Below, one piece after another: positions 18,624 to 26,696 of a DNA stretch of 64,000 nt; the stretch's first letter is position 1; every line of letters starts with the position of its first letter. A model generated the notes under the pieces. It ran no database searches and had not been told where the DNA came from. It saw only the letters and a program-made list of their open reading frames with translations. The position numbers and the translations under genes were made by a program. The DNA comes from Campylobacter majalis (GTDB taxonomy: Bacteria; Campylobacterota; Campylobacteria; Campylobacterales; Campylobacteraceae), in assembly GCF_905120465.1 (NCBI RefSeq), contig NZ_CAJHOF010000002.1:96590-160589 (forward strand). Reading direction: 5' to 3'.

Positions 18624-19167
18624 AGGGATAACGTTTGAGTTATCATCTTGTAACGAGCGAAGCGAAGTTAAAAACCACCCCCAAACAAATTTAAGAAATC
18701 AAAACTAATAAGAGCCATTTTAAGGTCAAAGAGTATGCGATCGTGACAAGTAGCAAAACAAGCGAAGCGCTCACGAAGTGATGTTTGTTTAAAACAAGCG
18801 AAGCGTTCACGAAGCGATGTTTGTTTAAAACTTCTCAAGCTCAAAGGGCAAAAGTAGCAACTAAAGCCAAGCAAGGCGATGTTTGTTAAAATTTTTCAAA
18901 CTAAAAAACGATGGTAGCAAACAAAGTAAAATTTACACATAACATCACAAAAAATATCATCTATTGTAATTATAGGCAAAGTAAAACAACTATTGTAAAA
19001 CTATGAGTATCAACAAAATAGAAAATTTACCAAAATGACAAGAAATCTTAAGAATAAAAATTAATTCAAGCAAAATATCAAGACAATATAGCAAAGTCAA
19101 AGCATTTCAAAGCTTTGACGCAAATTAAACAAAGTTTTAACAAAAAAATAAAATCAACGCATTAAAT
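18624..19167. other. Intergenic stretch with repeats
   Basis: About 540 bp without a convincing gene. The left part holds the tandem 36-bp hairpin repeat and its flanks (18755-18915). The right part (about 18920-19167) is AT-rich and unremarkable. Apparent minus-strand frames here are translations of the repeat. Confidence 0.6.
18755..18840 (-). repeat. Modular hairpin repeat, two tandem 36-bp units
   Basis: Units at 18755-18790 and 18791-18826 differ at two positions. Each has AAACAT, a small TCRC-TTC-GTGA hairpin, and CGCTTCGCTTGTTTT on the minus strand. They follow the shared lead-in CTTGAGAAGTTTTAAAC (about 18824-18840). Flanking sequence with GCTACCATC and CTTGGCTT echoes continues to about 18915. 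There are no spacers, so this is not a CRISPR array. Confidence 0.75.
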
Positions 19168-19272
19168 TTACTTAGTCGATCTGTGAAGTGGGTGCTGATA
19201 ATCATTTTTCTCGCATCCTGATAAAACGAACATGGAAAAAACAATCATAGCAAACAAAACAATCTTTTTCAT
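19168..19272 (-). CDS. Small 34-residue lipoprotein
   Basis: A complete short gene: MKKIVLFAMIVFSMFVLSGC, then a hydrophilic 14-residue tail (EKNDYQHPLHRSTK). The lipobox LSGC gives a predicted mature lipopeptide of only 15 residues, acylated at Cys20. AAGAGA lies at a suitable distance before the ATG. It is divergent from the YedE-family gene with a 135-bp promoter gap. Small lipoproteins of this type (entericidin-like in size, not in sequence) are easy to miss. The function is unknown. Confidence 0.7.
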   Translation of the reverse strand: MKKIVLFAMIVFSMFVLSGCEKNDYQHPLHRSTK

Positions 19273-19407
19273 CTTAATTCTCTTAAATTTTGATATAGCT
19301 TTTGATATTTTACAGTGTTTGATTAAATATTTTATTAACTTTTTATTATTTTATCTATAAAATAACGATCTAGGGGCTAGTTAGCCTAAATTTATACAGG
19401 AAAATTT

Positions 19408-20469
19408 ATGAATAAACTTAAATATTATGTTATTTCAGGTGGAGTTTTAGGTGTATTTGGTGCTTTGCTTGTATATCTTGGCAATCCAGCAAATATGGGA
19501 ATATGTGCGGCATGTTTCTTGCGCGATACAACAGGTGCTTTTGGATTTCACAACGCTCAGACGCTACAATACATTAGACCTGAAATTTTAGGACTTATAT
19601 TTGGCGGCTTTTTAGCTAGTGTATTTTGGACTCGTGAGTTTTTGCCAACAACTGGCTCATCGCCATTTGTTAGATTTTTTCTAGGTATATTTGCGATGAT
19701 TGGCTGCCTTGTGTTTTTAGGTTGTCCTTGGAGAGCATTTTTACGCCTTGGTGGTGGGGATATGAGTGCATTGGCTGGAGTAGCTGGACTAATCGCAGGT
19801 GTTTTTGCTGGATTTAGCTTTAAAAAATTTGGCTATACATTAGGCGATACTCAAAAGGCAACAAAAGCTATCGGTTTAATGCCGCTTTTTATAGCTGTTG
19901 TTATTTTTTTGGCATTGATTTTTGAGTTAAAACTTGGCGAAAACAACGCTATATTTAGCTCATCAAAAGGTCCTGGTTCGATGCATGCAAACGTATGGGC
20001 CTCACTAGGCATAGCAATGATTGTTGGGATATTTATGCAAAAGAGTAAATTTTGTAGCACTGGTGCGATAGGTTCGATGTTTAGGGGCGAGTTTTCAATG
20101 TTTAGCGGTGTAATTAGCATAATCGTATTTGCAACAATTACAAATCTAGCTCTAGGTCAGTATAAATTTGGCTTTGAAATGCAGCCTATTGCACATAATC
20201 AATGGGTGTGGAATTTCTTAGGTATGGCACTTGCTGGACTTTGTTTTAGTCTTAGCGAGGGTTGTCCGGGTAAGCATTTAGTGCAAATTGGCACTGGCAA
20301 CCTAAACTCAGTCATATTTGTGATGGGGATGATGGCTGGTGCTGCACTCGCTCACAACTTCATGCTTGCTAGTTCGCCAAAAGGCATAACGCAGTTTGCT
20401 CCATATGCACTTGCGATAGGTTTTTGTTTTGCGATTTATGTTGGTGTGTTTAACAAAAAACAAGCCTAG
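19408..20469 (+). CDS. YedE/YeeE-family putative selenium or thiosulfate transporter
   Basis: A 353-residue membrane protein with about nine hydrophobic segments. It shows the YedE cysteine motifs: GICAACFLRDTTGAF near residue 30, GCLVFLGCPWRAFLR near residue 100, SKFCSTGAIGSMFRG and SEGCPGKHLVQIG. The family includes YeeE-type thiosulfate transporters and the YedE branch linked to selenium metabolism. The LGCPWR and CSTGA variants resemble the selenium-linked branch. A YedF/TusA-type sulfurtransferase, often adjacent, is not found here. A long inverted repeat follows the stop. Confidence 0.85.
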   Translation: MNKLKYYVISGGVLGVFGALLVYLGNPANMGICAACFLRDTTGAFGFHNAQTLQYIRPEILGLIFGGFLASVFWTREFLPTTGSSPFVRFFLGIFAMIGCLVFLGCPWRAFLRLGGGDMSALAGVAGLIAGVFAGFSFKKFGYTLGDTQKATKAIGLMPLFIAVVIFLALIFELKLGENNAIFSSSKGPGSMHANVWASLGIAMIVGIFMQKSKFCSTGAIGSMFRGEFSMFSGVISIIVFATITNLALGQYKFGFEMQPIAHNQWVWNFLGMALAGLCFSLSEGCPGKHLVQIGTGNLNSVIFVMGMMAGAALAHNFMLASSPKGITQFAPYALAIGFCFAIYVGVFNKKQA

Positions 20470-20480
20470 ATAAATAACCT

Positions 20481-20510
20481 TGGCTAATTTAAATTTTAAT
20501 AAATTAGCCA
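20481..20510. terminator. Terminator-like hairpin after the YedE-family gene
   Basis: A perfect 11-bp inverted repeat (TGGCTAATTTA against TAAATTAGCCA) with an 8-base loop, 11 bp after the stop. Confidence 0.65.
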
Positions 20511-20757
20511 GGATTGTTGTAAAAAACAAATAAAAGTAAATTTAACACAAAACCAGCAAAAATTTTTCTTATTAAAAGCTACTTTTTTGGTTGTGAGTAT
20601 GAAAATTTAAATTTGCGAAATTTAAAAAGCATCTTTGCGTATAAAATATTCACAAAATAAGTAAGCTAAAAATATAAATTTAACAGCAAATTTTATGTTT
20701 TGCCATTCTTGTAAAAAGCCAAGGCTTTAAAATTTACAAAAATGCATAAAAAGCACA

Positions 20758-20905
20758 ACAAGCGAAGCGATAGCGAGTGAAATGAGACAAGTTTGTTTAA
20801 AACAAGCGAAGTGCTTTTTGCAAAGCAAAAATGTTTCTATAAAACTTCTCAAGCCCAAAGGGAGGCCATAATGAAATCTAAGCGTAGCCAAGAAAGGATG
20901 ATTGT
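20758..20905 (-). repeat. Modular hairpin repeat, inverted copy
   Basis: On the minus strand: CTTTGGGCTTGAGAAGTTTT, AAACAT, hairpin TTTTTGC-TTT-GCAAAAA (plus positions 20815-20831), then CACTTCGCTTGTTTT. A diverged unit AAACTTGTCTC...ATCGCTTCGCTTGTT follows. The flank carries a diverged TTGGCTAC...CATT block as in the 11.3 kb copies. Confidence 0.7.
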
Positions 20906-21101
20906 AACACCATAAAGCAATACTATTTAAAGTTTTATAGTCCAAAAACGTCATAAACCAAGCTAAAACAGTGCAAGAAAAATACCAAGGCAAGCTTTTG
21001 TAAAACAAAGCAAAATCATAAATTTTACTTTGTTTGTCACTGCAAATAAGCAAAGTAAAGCCTATTGTTATATCACAATATTTTAAAAGCAATCAAAACT
21101 A

Positions 21102-21127
21102 AGTATAAATTTAATCAAATTTATACT
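21102..21127. repeat. Perfect 11-bp inverted repeat
   Basis: AGTATAAATTT and AAATTTATACT around AATC. A hairpin or binding site in the gene-free gap beyond the 3' end of mrdA. No role can be assigned. Confidence 0.5.
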
Positions 21128-21347
21128 ATATCTTGCAAGTAGTATGGCGAAAAATTCGTTTAAATTATCTTTGCCCTAATCACCAAAAATTTACCTTTAA
21201 TACTCTTAAGTTTATTAAAATACACGCTTTATAAGCAACTATGCTTAGTATAGTGGCAAAGTAGTTAAGCCTAGAAATTATTAATCAAAACAAAAATATA
21301 TTTAAAATTTACCTAAATCTGATTTTAATCCGTATATTTTATTGCAT

Positions 21348-23147
21348 TTAACGGCGCGATTGCTTTTTAATATACCCCATTTCAACTAGCTTTGAGATTA
21401 TCTTTGCTACTTTTGGCCCAGCTGCACTACCGCCACCACCACCATGCTCTACTAGCACAGTTACAACATATTGAGGATTTTCATAAGGAGCATATGACGT
21501 CATCCATGCATGTGAGCGTTTTAGATACTCCATGTCCTCTTCACGCATACGTTTTACTTCACTTTGAGAAATTCCAGATGTTTGAGCCGTGCCAGTTTTG
21601 ACAGCAACAGTTACATTTAGATCCTCAAAATACCTTCTAGCGGTGCCACGTTGGTGATTTGCCACTTCATACATAGCATTTCGTATATAAGGCAAAGTTG
21701 CCTTTTCTAAATCGTTAAAAATCGTATCACTTGGGGCAAAATTTACACTCTTATTATCATCTATACTACTTAAAAAATGTGGCACTACATCAAGTCCTGT
21801 AGCTATCATGGCTGTATTTCTGGCAATCTGCATAGGCGTAACTAAAAAATTGCCCTGCCCAATTGATGTATTTAAGGTCTCGCCTTGATACCACGCTTTA
21901 GAGTATTTTCTCATTTTCCACTCTCTGCTTGGAACTACGCCTATAAACTCATTTGGCAAATCAACTCCAGTCTTTACTCCATACCCATGTCGCTCAAGTA
22001 TCGGCACGATGGCATCAATGCCTATTTTTTGACTATTTTTATAAAAGTAATCATCGCAGCTCTCTCTTATTGCTTTATTCATATCAACAAAACCATGCCC
22101 ATAAGCATTCCAACATCTAAATTTTCTACCTCCAAGCTCGTAAGAACCACTACAAAAATATCCATCAGTTCGCTTAACACCATTGTTTAAAAATGCCATT
22201 GCCATACTCATTTTTACAACTGAACCTGGCGGATATAGTCCATTAACTAGTTTGTTTGTAAATGGATGATTTATGTCTGTTATTAGTTTGTCCCACTGCG
22301 TCTTTGATATACCTGTAACAAATGGATTTAAATCATACTCTGGAAAGCTTCCAGCTGCAAGTATTGCTCCATCTTTTAGACTCATTACTACAACTGCACC
22401 AGCCTCTTTGCCAAACACATCAGTAACAAACTGCTGAAGCTCTAAATCAATGCTTAATTTTATATTTTGAGAGCTTGGCGAAGTGTGACTAACCTGCTCT
22501 AGCTCTTCATTTAACGCATTTACTTTTATTCGCCTATTTCCAGCAACGCCTTGAAGGATTGAATTATAGTATCGCTCAATACCGGTTCTTCCAATATGAT
22601 TTGTAAGTTTAGTTAGTGGGTCATTATCCATATCTTGTTGATTAGCCCTACCAACATATCCTACAACATGAGACGCTAAAGAACCATATGGATAGTGACG
22701 CTTTGATGTTGATATGATTTTGATATTTTCATGCTGTGAAAGTATAGTAAAATATGGCAAAAATTTATCATACTCAATAAAATCAACTACGCTTATAAAT
22801 TCTTGATTATACAAAGAGTCGTTTTTTTTATATTCTCGTTTGATTTTTGTTGCATTTAAATCGGTAAAAATTTCAGTTATTGTTGAAATTTCATTATCCA
22901 AAATTGCATCTTTTTTGCTTAAATGTGGAGCAATTGCAAGTGAAAAACCTAAACGATTTACCGCTAGTGGTCTATCTTTTGTATCAAATATAAGTCCGCG
23001 TATAGGTGCTATATTTTGAGTTTTTATAGCATTTTGCTCTGCAATCTCTTCATAATACTCATTTGAATTGACACTTAAATGATATATTCGTGTAAGCAGT
23101 GCTGCCCAAAAAGCAAACATTATAGCAAACACTATACGCATTCTCAT
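21348..23147 (-). CDS. mrdA: Penicillin-binding protein 2 (elongation transpeptidase)
   Basis: A 599-residue class B penicillin-binding protein, the transpeptidase of lateral-wall synthesis. One N-terminal membrane anchor is followed by the dimerisation region (PIRGLIFDTKDRPLAVNR) and the transpeptidase domain. Active-site motifs: SVVK (SxxK) within PPGSVVKMSMAM, the SCDDYFY motif, and KTGTAQTSG (KTG box). It overlaps the next upstream gene by 4 bp and is the downstream end of the long minus-strand envelope block. C. jejuni has the same neighbour order around its mrdA-like gene. Confidence 0.95.
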   Translation of the reverse strand: MRMRIVFAIMFAFWAALLTRIYHLSVNSNEYYEEIAEQNAIKTQNIAPIRGLIFDTKDRPLAVNRLGFSLAIAPHLSKKDAILDNEISTITEIFTDLNATKIKREYKKNDSLYNQEFISVVDFIEYDKFLPYFTILSQHENIKIISTSKRHYPYGSLASHVVGYVGRANQQDMDNDPLTKLTNHIGRTGIERYYNSILQGVAGNRRIKVNALNEELEQVSHTSPSSQNIKLSIDLELQQFVTDVFGKEAGAVVVMSLKDGAILAAGSFPEYDLNPFVTGISKTQWDKLITDINHPFTNKLVNGLYPPGSVVKMSMAMAFLNNGVKRTDGYFCSGSYELGGRKFRCWNAYGHGFVDMNKAIRESCDDYFYKNSQKIGIDAIVPILERHGYGVKTGVDLPNEFIGVVPSREWKMRKYSKAWYQGETLNTSIGQGNFLVTPMQIARNTAMIATGLDVVPHFLSSIDDNKSVNFAPSDTIFNDLEKATLPYIRNAMYEVANHQRGTARRYFEDLNVTVAVKTGTAQTSGISQSEVKRMREEDMEYLKRSHAWMTSYAPYENPQYVVTVLVEHGGGGGSAAGPKVAKIISKLVEMGYIKKQSRR

Positions 23148-23653
23148 ATCAGTCTATCCTTAAAAAGCACAATTGCAATAATTGATTCAATAGCTATATA
23201 AACAGCGTATTCAAAACCCCAATTTAAAATTTCAATCCCTTGCATATGGCACAAAATGCAACTTATCAAAAATGTCATAAAATAACCACAAGCAACAAAT
23301 AAAATAAGTAGGAATTTACGATGCTTAAACGTTACAGAAAGCCAATCAACAGCAAAATAATAAAATATAAAAAATCCAACTATGCTAGAAAATAAATAAT
23401 ATCCATGCGTTAGTTCAGCAAAAAGCAAAAATGCTATACTAAGATACCAACCAAATCCCAGTTCAATATATGATTTTTGCATCTTTTTTGCATATTCAAT
23501 AATCATATATGTAAAAAACACACCAATTAATGGTGGTAAAAATACAAAAATACTAGTGACAATCTCGTATCCAAAAAGACACGTTATGCCAATAACATAG
23601 CCTAAATATCGTAAATCAGAGCTATTTCGTCGCATACTGGAAAGAACTTGCAT
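23144..23653 (-). CDS. Integral membrane protein upstream of mrdA (MreD position)
   Basis: A 169-residue protein with about five hydrophobic helices. The start is uncertain: an internal ATG at 23635 would remove six residues, and neither site has a clear Shine-Dalgarno. Both overlap the end of the acetyltransferase gene. Its size, topology and place directly before mrdA resemble MreD, the rod-shape membrane protein, but I cannot show sequence identity to MreD. Treated as a Campylobacter-conserved integral membrane protein with a likely cell-shape role by context only. Confidence 0.6.
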   Translation of the reverse strand: MQVLSSMRRNSSDLRYLGYVIGITCLFGYEIVTSIFVFLPPLIGVFFTYMIIEYAKKMQKSYIELGFGWYLSIAFLLFAELTHGYYLFSSIVGFFIFYYFAVDWLSVTFKHRKFLLILFVACGYFMTFLISCILCHMQGIEILNWGFEYAVYIAIESIIAIVLFKDRLI

Positions 23654-24060
23654 TTAATACAGTCAGCCCAAATTTTCTGTACTGGTAGTTCAGATTTTGC
23701 TATCTCGACAAAACCCAAACGCTCAAAAAACTTACGCTGATAAGTTAGTGTAAAAACTTGAGAAATTTCATAAAATTTTGCCTCTTCAAGCAAAGCCTTA
23801 ACTATCATAGAGCCTATACCCTGGCCCCTTAGATCTTGCCTTACTACAAAACTTCGCACTTCGGCTAGATTTGGCGTATGTATATGAAGTGCACAGTAGC
23901 CAACTATCTCATCATTATCACACGCTAGAGTATATGAGCGAATATTTGTGCTTACCTCGTCGCTGTTTCTTGGCAAAATAATACCACTTGCAACCTCAGG
24001 AGCAACTAGCTCTTGCATCATTACTATATCTTTTGGTTTTGGCTTTCTTAATGTTATCAT
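23602..24060 (-). CDS. GNAT acetyltransferase, possibly short ArgA (N-acetylglutamate synthase)
   Basis: A 152-residue GNAT-fold protein. The acetyl-CoA loop is VRQDLRGQGIGSMIV (motif R/Q-x-x-G-x-G), followed by TLTYQRKFFERLGF. The C-terminal DCIKCKFFPVCDEIAL is the Cys-rich ending seen in proteins annotated as short N-acetylglutamate synthase, which make the first arginine precursor. The assignment to ArgA rests on that tail and overall length and is not certain. A general N-acetyltransferase is the alternative. It overlaps engB by 4 bp. Confidence 0.7.
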   Translation of the reverse strand: MITLRKPKPKDIVMMQELVAPEVASGIILPRNSDEVSTNIRSYTLACDNDEIVGYCALHIHTPNLAEVRSFVVRQDLRGQGIGSMIVKALLEEAKFYEISQVFTLTYQRKFFERLGFVEIAKSELPVQKIWADCIKCKFFPVCDEIALIYDI

Positions 24061-24659
24061 CTACCTAGAGTCTCTTTTATGATAATATTTAGTGCCTTAT
24101 TTATATTATTTTTATTTAAAGTTGATACCAAAATACCATCTGGATCATGCTTTAACACAGCAGATTTAAGACTTTGATTAAGCTTATCTGATTTTGTGTA
24201 TAAATTTATAAGTTTTTGATCTGGCCTTAAAAAACTTTTAATATATTCATTGACATTTTTATCGATGTCTAAATTAAAATGGCGAGAATCAATAAGATGA
24301 ACAAAAAGTCTAATTGTAGTGCGAAATTTCAAATATTCATCTAAATTTTTACGCCACTCATTATGTAAAGATTTTGCGACTTTTGCATAACCAAATCCAG
24401 GCAAATCTACAAACATTACATTAAATTTCTCCGCACTCTCATCGTCAATAATGCCAACTTCAAAAAAATTAATAAGCTGGGTTTTTCCAGGGGTTGATGA
24501 GCTTTTTGCAAGTGAGTTATGACTAGTTAAGGCATTTATAATGCTTGATTTGCCAACGTTTGAACGCCCTAAAAATACTATTTCACTCATTCCAAACTCA
24601 GGTGCTATTTTGATACTTGGCGTTGATGTGATAAATTTTGCACTAATAGCTCTTATCAC
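24057..24659 (-). CDS. engB: Ribosome biogenesis GTP-binding protein EngB/YihA
   Basis: A 200-residue TrmE-Era-EngA-EngB family GTPase. G motifs: GRSNVGKSS (G1, about residue 32), STPGKTQLINFF (G2 region), DLPGFGYAKV (G3) and TKSDK (G4). EngB is needed for assembly of the large ribosomal subunit. It overlaps lptA by 4 bp in the minus-strand block, and the engB-lptA-lptC-kdsC order matches what I recall from C. jejuni. Confidence 0.95.
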   Translation of the reverse strand: MIRAISAKFITSTPSIKIAPEFGMSEIVFLGRSNVGKSSIINALTSHNSLAKSSSTPGKTQLINFFEVGIIDDESAEKFNVMFVDLPGFGYAKVAKSLHNEWRKNLDEYLKFRTTIRLFVHLIDSRHFNLDIDKNVNEYIKSFLRPDQKLINLYTKSDKLNQSLKSAVLKHDPDGILVSTLNKNNINKALNIIIKETLGR

Positions 24660-25132
24660 TTTTTCTTTTCCTCTGTGTGAAATATAAACTTAACAGGCTG
24701 TTTTGAGCCACTTCCAACATTATAAGTGCCATTTTTTTGATCTATTGTAATCTTTTCTCCATACACGTTTTTATCAGTGTCTATCTCTTTTAAATGTCCA
24801 TTTCCAGTTATGGTGTATATCTCTTTGTTTGGCTCATAAGTTAATACATCACCCTTGCCTGTATAGTGTTTTTCACGCATGAAAACTTTAAAATTTGCAT
24901 TTGTTGTCGCTGTATATTTTATAGGTTGGCGATTTTTATCAAAATTTACAACAACTTTAGCCGCTCTTAACTCGTCATAACTTCCTTTTTTTATATACAC
25001 ATTACCTATAAATTCAGTAACTTGTTTATTTTCGTCAGCAAAAAAACTATCAGCTACTATCTCTACTTGCTCAGCCCTTAGTCCAACAATCATAAAAAAT
25101 ACAACTAAAATTATCTTTCTTGCTCTATCCAT
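24656..25132 (-). CDS. lptA: Lipopolysaccharide transport periplasmic protein LptA
   Basis: A 158-residue OstA/LptA-family protein with an N-terminal signal sequence (about residues 1-20). Beta-rich periplasmic repeats include VEIVADSFFADENKQVTEFIGNV and TGKGDVLTYEPNKEIYTITGNGHL. LptA bridges the inner and outer membranes to move lipopolysaccharide. It overlaps lptC by 22 bp. The start at 25132 is supported by the signal peptide, though its Shine-Dalgarno is poorly spaced. Confidence 0.9.
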   Translation of the reverse strand: MDRARKIILVVFFMIVGLRAEQVEIVADSFFADENKQVTEFIGNVYIKKGSYDELRAAKVVVNFDKNRQPIKYTATTNANFKVFMREKHYTGKGDVLTYEPNKEIYTITGNGHLKEIDTDKNVYGEKITIDQKNGTYNVGSGSKQPVKFIFHTEEKKK

Positions 25133-25632
25133 GCCTTTATGCCTTTTATTTTTGTTTGCTTATTTTTCAAATCATACTCTAAACTTTTCCCAACTATTTT
25201 ATCGCTATTTTGTGTCATAACAAAGTCGTTTTTTGATACAGCAATCTTTGTTTTTTGATTGTATACAACCTCATCTGACTTAAAATTTAAACTATCATTG
25301 TTATCATAAACCACATTTTGTATAAACCTAATATTGTCGCCTTGTATTTTTGCTTTATCCGAACTTAAAAAATGCAACAAATCTCCACGCAATATCTCAG
25401 ACTTAAATATTAAAAACTCATCTTCTTTATTATATCTGTTTAATTCGTCAGCTTCGTATCTAGCAGATATCATAGTCGCATTTATCTCATAATCAACTAC
25501 GTCATTTACTTGCATATTTGCTACACTTAAATCTTTTTTAAAATCTTCTACAAAATATGGATCAGATGAAGCTAAAAAAACCATCGCTATACTAAAAATA
25601 GCAATAACTGCATAAAAAATTTTTACAACCAA
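25111..25632 (-). CDS. lptC: LPS export system protein LptC
   Basis: A 173-residue membrane-anchored protein. One N-terminal helix (about residues 4-22) precedes an LptC-like beta-jellyroll, with patterns such as LHFLSSDKAKIQGDNIRFI and LNFKSDEVVYNQKTKIAVSKN. LptC passes lipopolysaccharide from the LptBFG extractor to LptA. The start is TTG at 25632, overlapping the kdsC stop by 10 bp. No ATG gives a complete anchor, so a non-ATG start is favoured. Confidence 0.85.
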   Translation of the reverse strand: MVVKIFYAVIAIFSIAMVFLASSDPYFVEDFKKDLSVANMQVNDVVDYEINATMISARYEADELNRYNKEDEFLIFKSEILRGDLLHFLSSDKAKIQGDNIRFIQNVVYDNNDSLNFKSDEVVYNQKTKIAVSKNDFVMTQNSDKIVGKSLEYDLKNKQTKIKGIKAWIEQER

Positions 25633-26111
25633 AGCTTAGACCACTCATCAAATAAATTTTCGTTTTTTATTAAAATTTCTATCATTTCGCGGACTGCACC
25701 ATTGCCACCCTTATGTTTTAGTTTGGTTTTTACTTCCAAGTCCTTAATTGCATTTTTTGGCTTAAAACTCCAAGCAACAGCGTTTAACAACTTATAATCA
25801 TTATAATCATCGCCAATTGCAGCAGCATTTTCAAAACTAAGTCCTTCAAAGCTTAAAATTTCTTTTGCAACTTCTAGTTTATCATGCACACCCTGATAAA
25901 CATGCGTGATTTTTAAATCCTCGGCTCTTTTTTCTACAATTTGCGAACTTCTGCCAGTTATTATGGCGACCTTTTTACCAAGCTTTAACCAGCTTTGTAT
26001 CGCATAACCATCTTTAACATTAAAACTTTTAAACAACTCACCATCATTACCATAATTAATCTTGCCATCGGTCAAACATCCATCTACATCTAAAAATACA
26101 ATCTCAATCAT
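25623..26111 (-). CDS. kdsC: 3-deoxy-D-manno-octulosonate 8-phosphate phosphatase
   Basis: A 162-residue HAD-superfamily phosphatase. The catalytic motif is FLDVDGCLTDGK near the N-terminus, with later motifs IITGRSS and AAIGDDYNDYKLL. KdsC releases Kdo from Kdo-8-phosphate for the lipopolysaccharide inner core. There is no cap domain, as expected for this tetrameric type. Location between hisB and lptCA ties sugar synthesis to export in one operon. Confidence 0.92.
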   Translation of the reverse strand: MIEIVFLDVDGCLTDGKINYGNDGELFKSFNVKDGYAIQSWLKLGKKVAIITGRSSQIVEKRAEDLKITHVYQGVHDKLEVAKEILSFEGLSFENAAAIGDDYNDYKLLNAVAWSFKPKNAIKDLEVKTKLKHKGGNGAVREMIEILIKNENLFDEWSKLWL

Positions 26112-26695
26112 AAACTACCCTTTGTGCTTGGCATACCAATTAATTCATTTTGCTTTAATGCACGCCTTAAGGCAACGGCAACTGCCTTAAATGTGGCTTC
26201 AATAACATGATGAGTATTTTTACCACGCATTTTTGTTAAATGAAGTGTAATTCCAGCATTAAAGGCAAATGCTTTAAAAAACTCCTCCACAAGCTCGACA
26301 TCAAACTCACCAACTTTACCTATCTCGCTAAAATTTTCATATACCAAAAATGCACGATTACTTAAATCTAAAGCACAACTAACAGCAGCCTCATCCATAA
26401 CAACAACACTATCGCCATATCTTTCTATATTATTAGTAGGGTACAATACATCACGTAAGAGTTGTCCTAAAACTATTCCAACATCCTCAACACTATGATG
26501 AAAATCAACATCCAAATCACCCTTGCACTCAACATCAAAGCTAATAAGAGAGTGCTTAGCCAGAGCTTCAAGCATATGATTAAAAAAACCAATTCCAGTA
26601 TTAATATGTGAAATTTCGCCACTATATAGCTTAAGACTTGCTTTAATATCTGTTTCTTTTGTTGTTCTGTTTATGCTTACTCTATCTTGTTTCAT
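26108..26695 (-). CDS. hisB: Imidazoleglycerol-phosphate dehydratase
   Basis: A 195-residue monofunctional HisB, without the phosphatase half of the enterobacterial fusion. It makes imidazole-acetol phosphate in histidine synthesis. Two metal-binding patterns are visible: GFFNHMLEALAKHS and VDFHHSVEDVGI near the N-terminus, and GKNTHHVIEATFKA near the C-terminus. It overlaps kdsC by 4 bp and sits alone among envelope genes, with no other his gene nearby. Confidence 0.95.
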   Translation of the reverse strand: MKQDRVSINRTTKETDIKASLKLYSGEISHINTGIGFFNHMLEALAKHSLISFDVECKGDLDVDFHHSVEDVGIVLGQLLRDVLYPTNNIERYGDSVVVMDEAAVSCALDLSNRAFLVYENFSEIGKVGEFDVELVEEFFKAFAFNAGITLHLTKMRGKNTHHVIEATFKAVAVALRRALKQNELIGMPSTKGSL

Positions 26696-26696
26696 T

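Larger units (their letters stand above)
20511..21347. other. Gene-free stretch with repeat copy and a perfect inverted repeat
   Basis: About 840 bp. It contains the modular hairpin repeat at 20758-20905 and an inverted repeat at 21102-21127. The rest is AT-rich with nothing recognised. A 121-codon minus-strand frame spans the repeat and has no ribosome-binding site or family resemblance. Confidence 0.6.

Noticed and set aside
18755..18826. Two 36-bp repeats suggestive of a CRISPR array
   Set aside because: Units are directly adjacent with no spacer, only two occur, and the same sequence is dispersed elsewhere. No cas gene is near.
18668..18874. 68-codon minus-strand frame with a duplicated 12-residue peptide
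   Set aside because: The duplication is the DNA repeat read in frame (36 is divisible by three). No start signals.
20727..21092. 121-codon minus-strand frame
   Set aside because: It spans the dispersed repeat, has no ribosome-binding site and no family resemblance. The same pseudo-peptide arises from the repeat at 18.7 kb.
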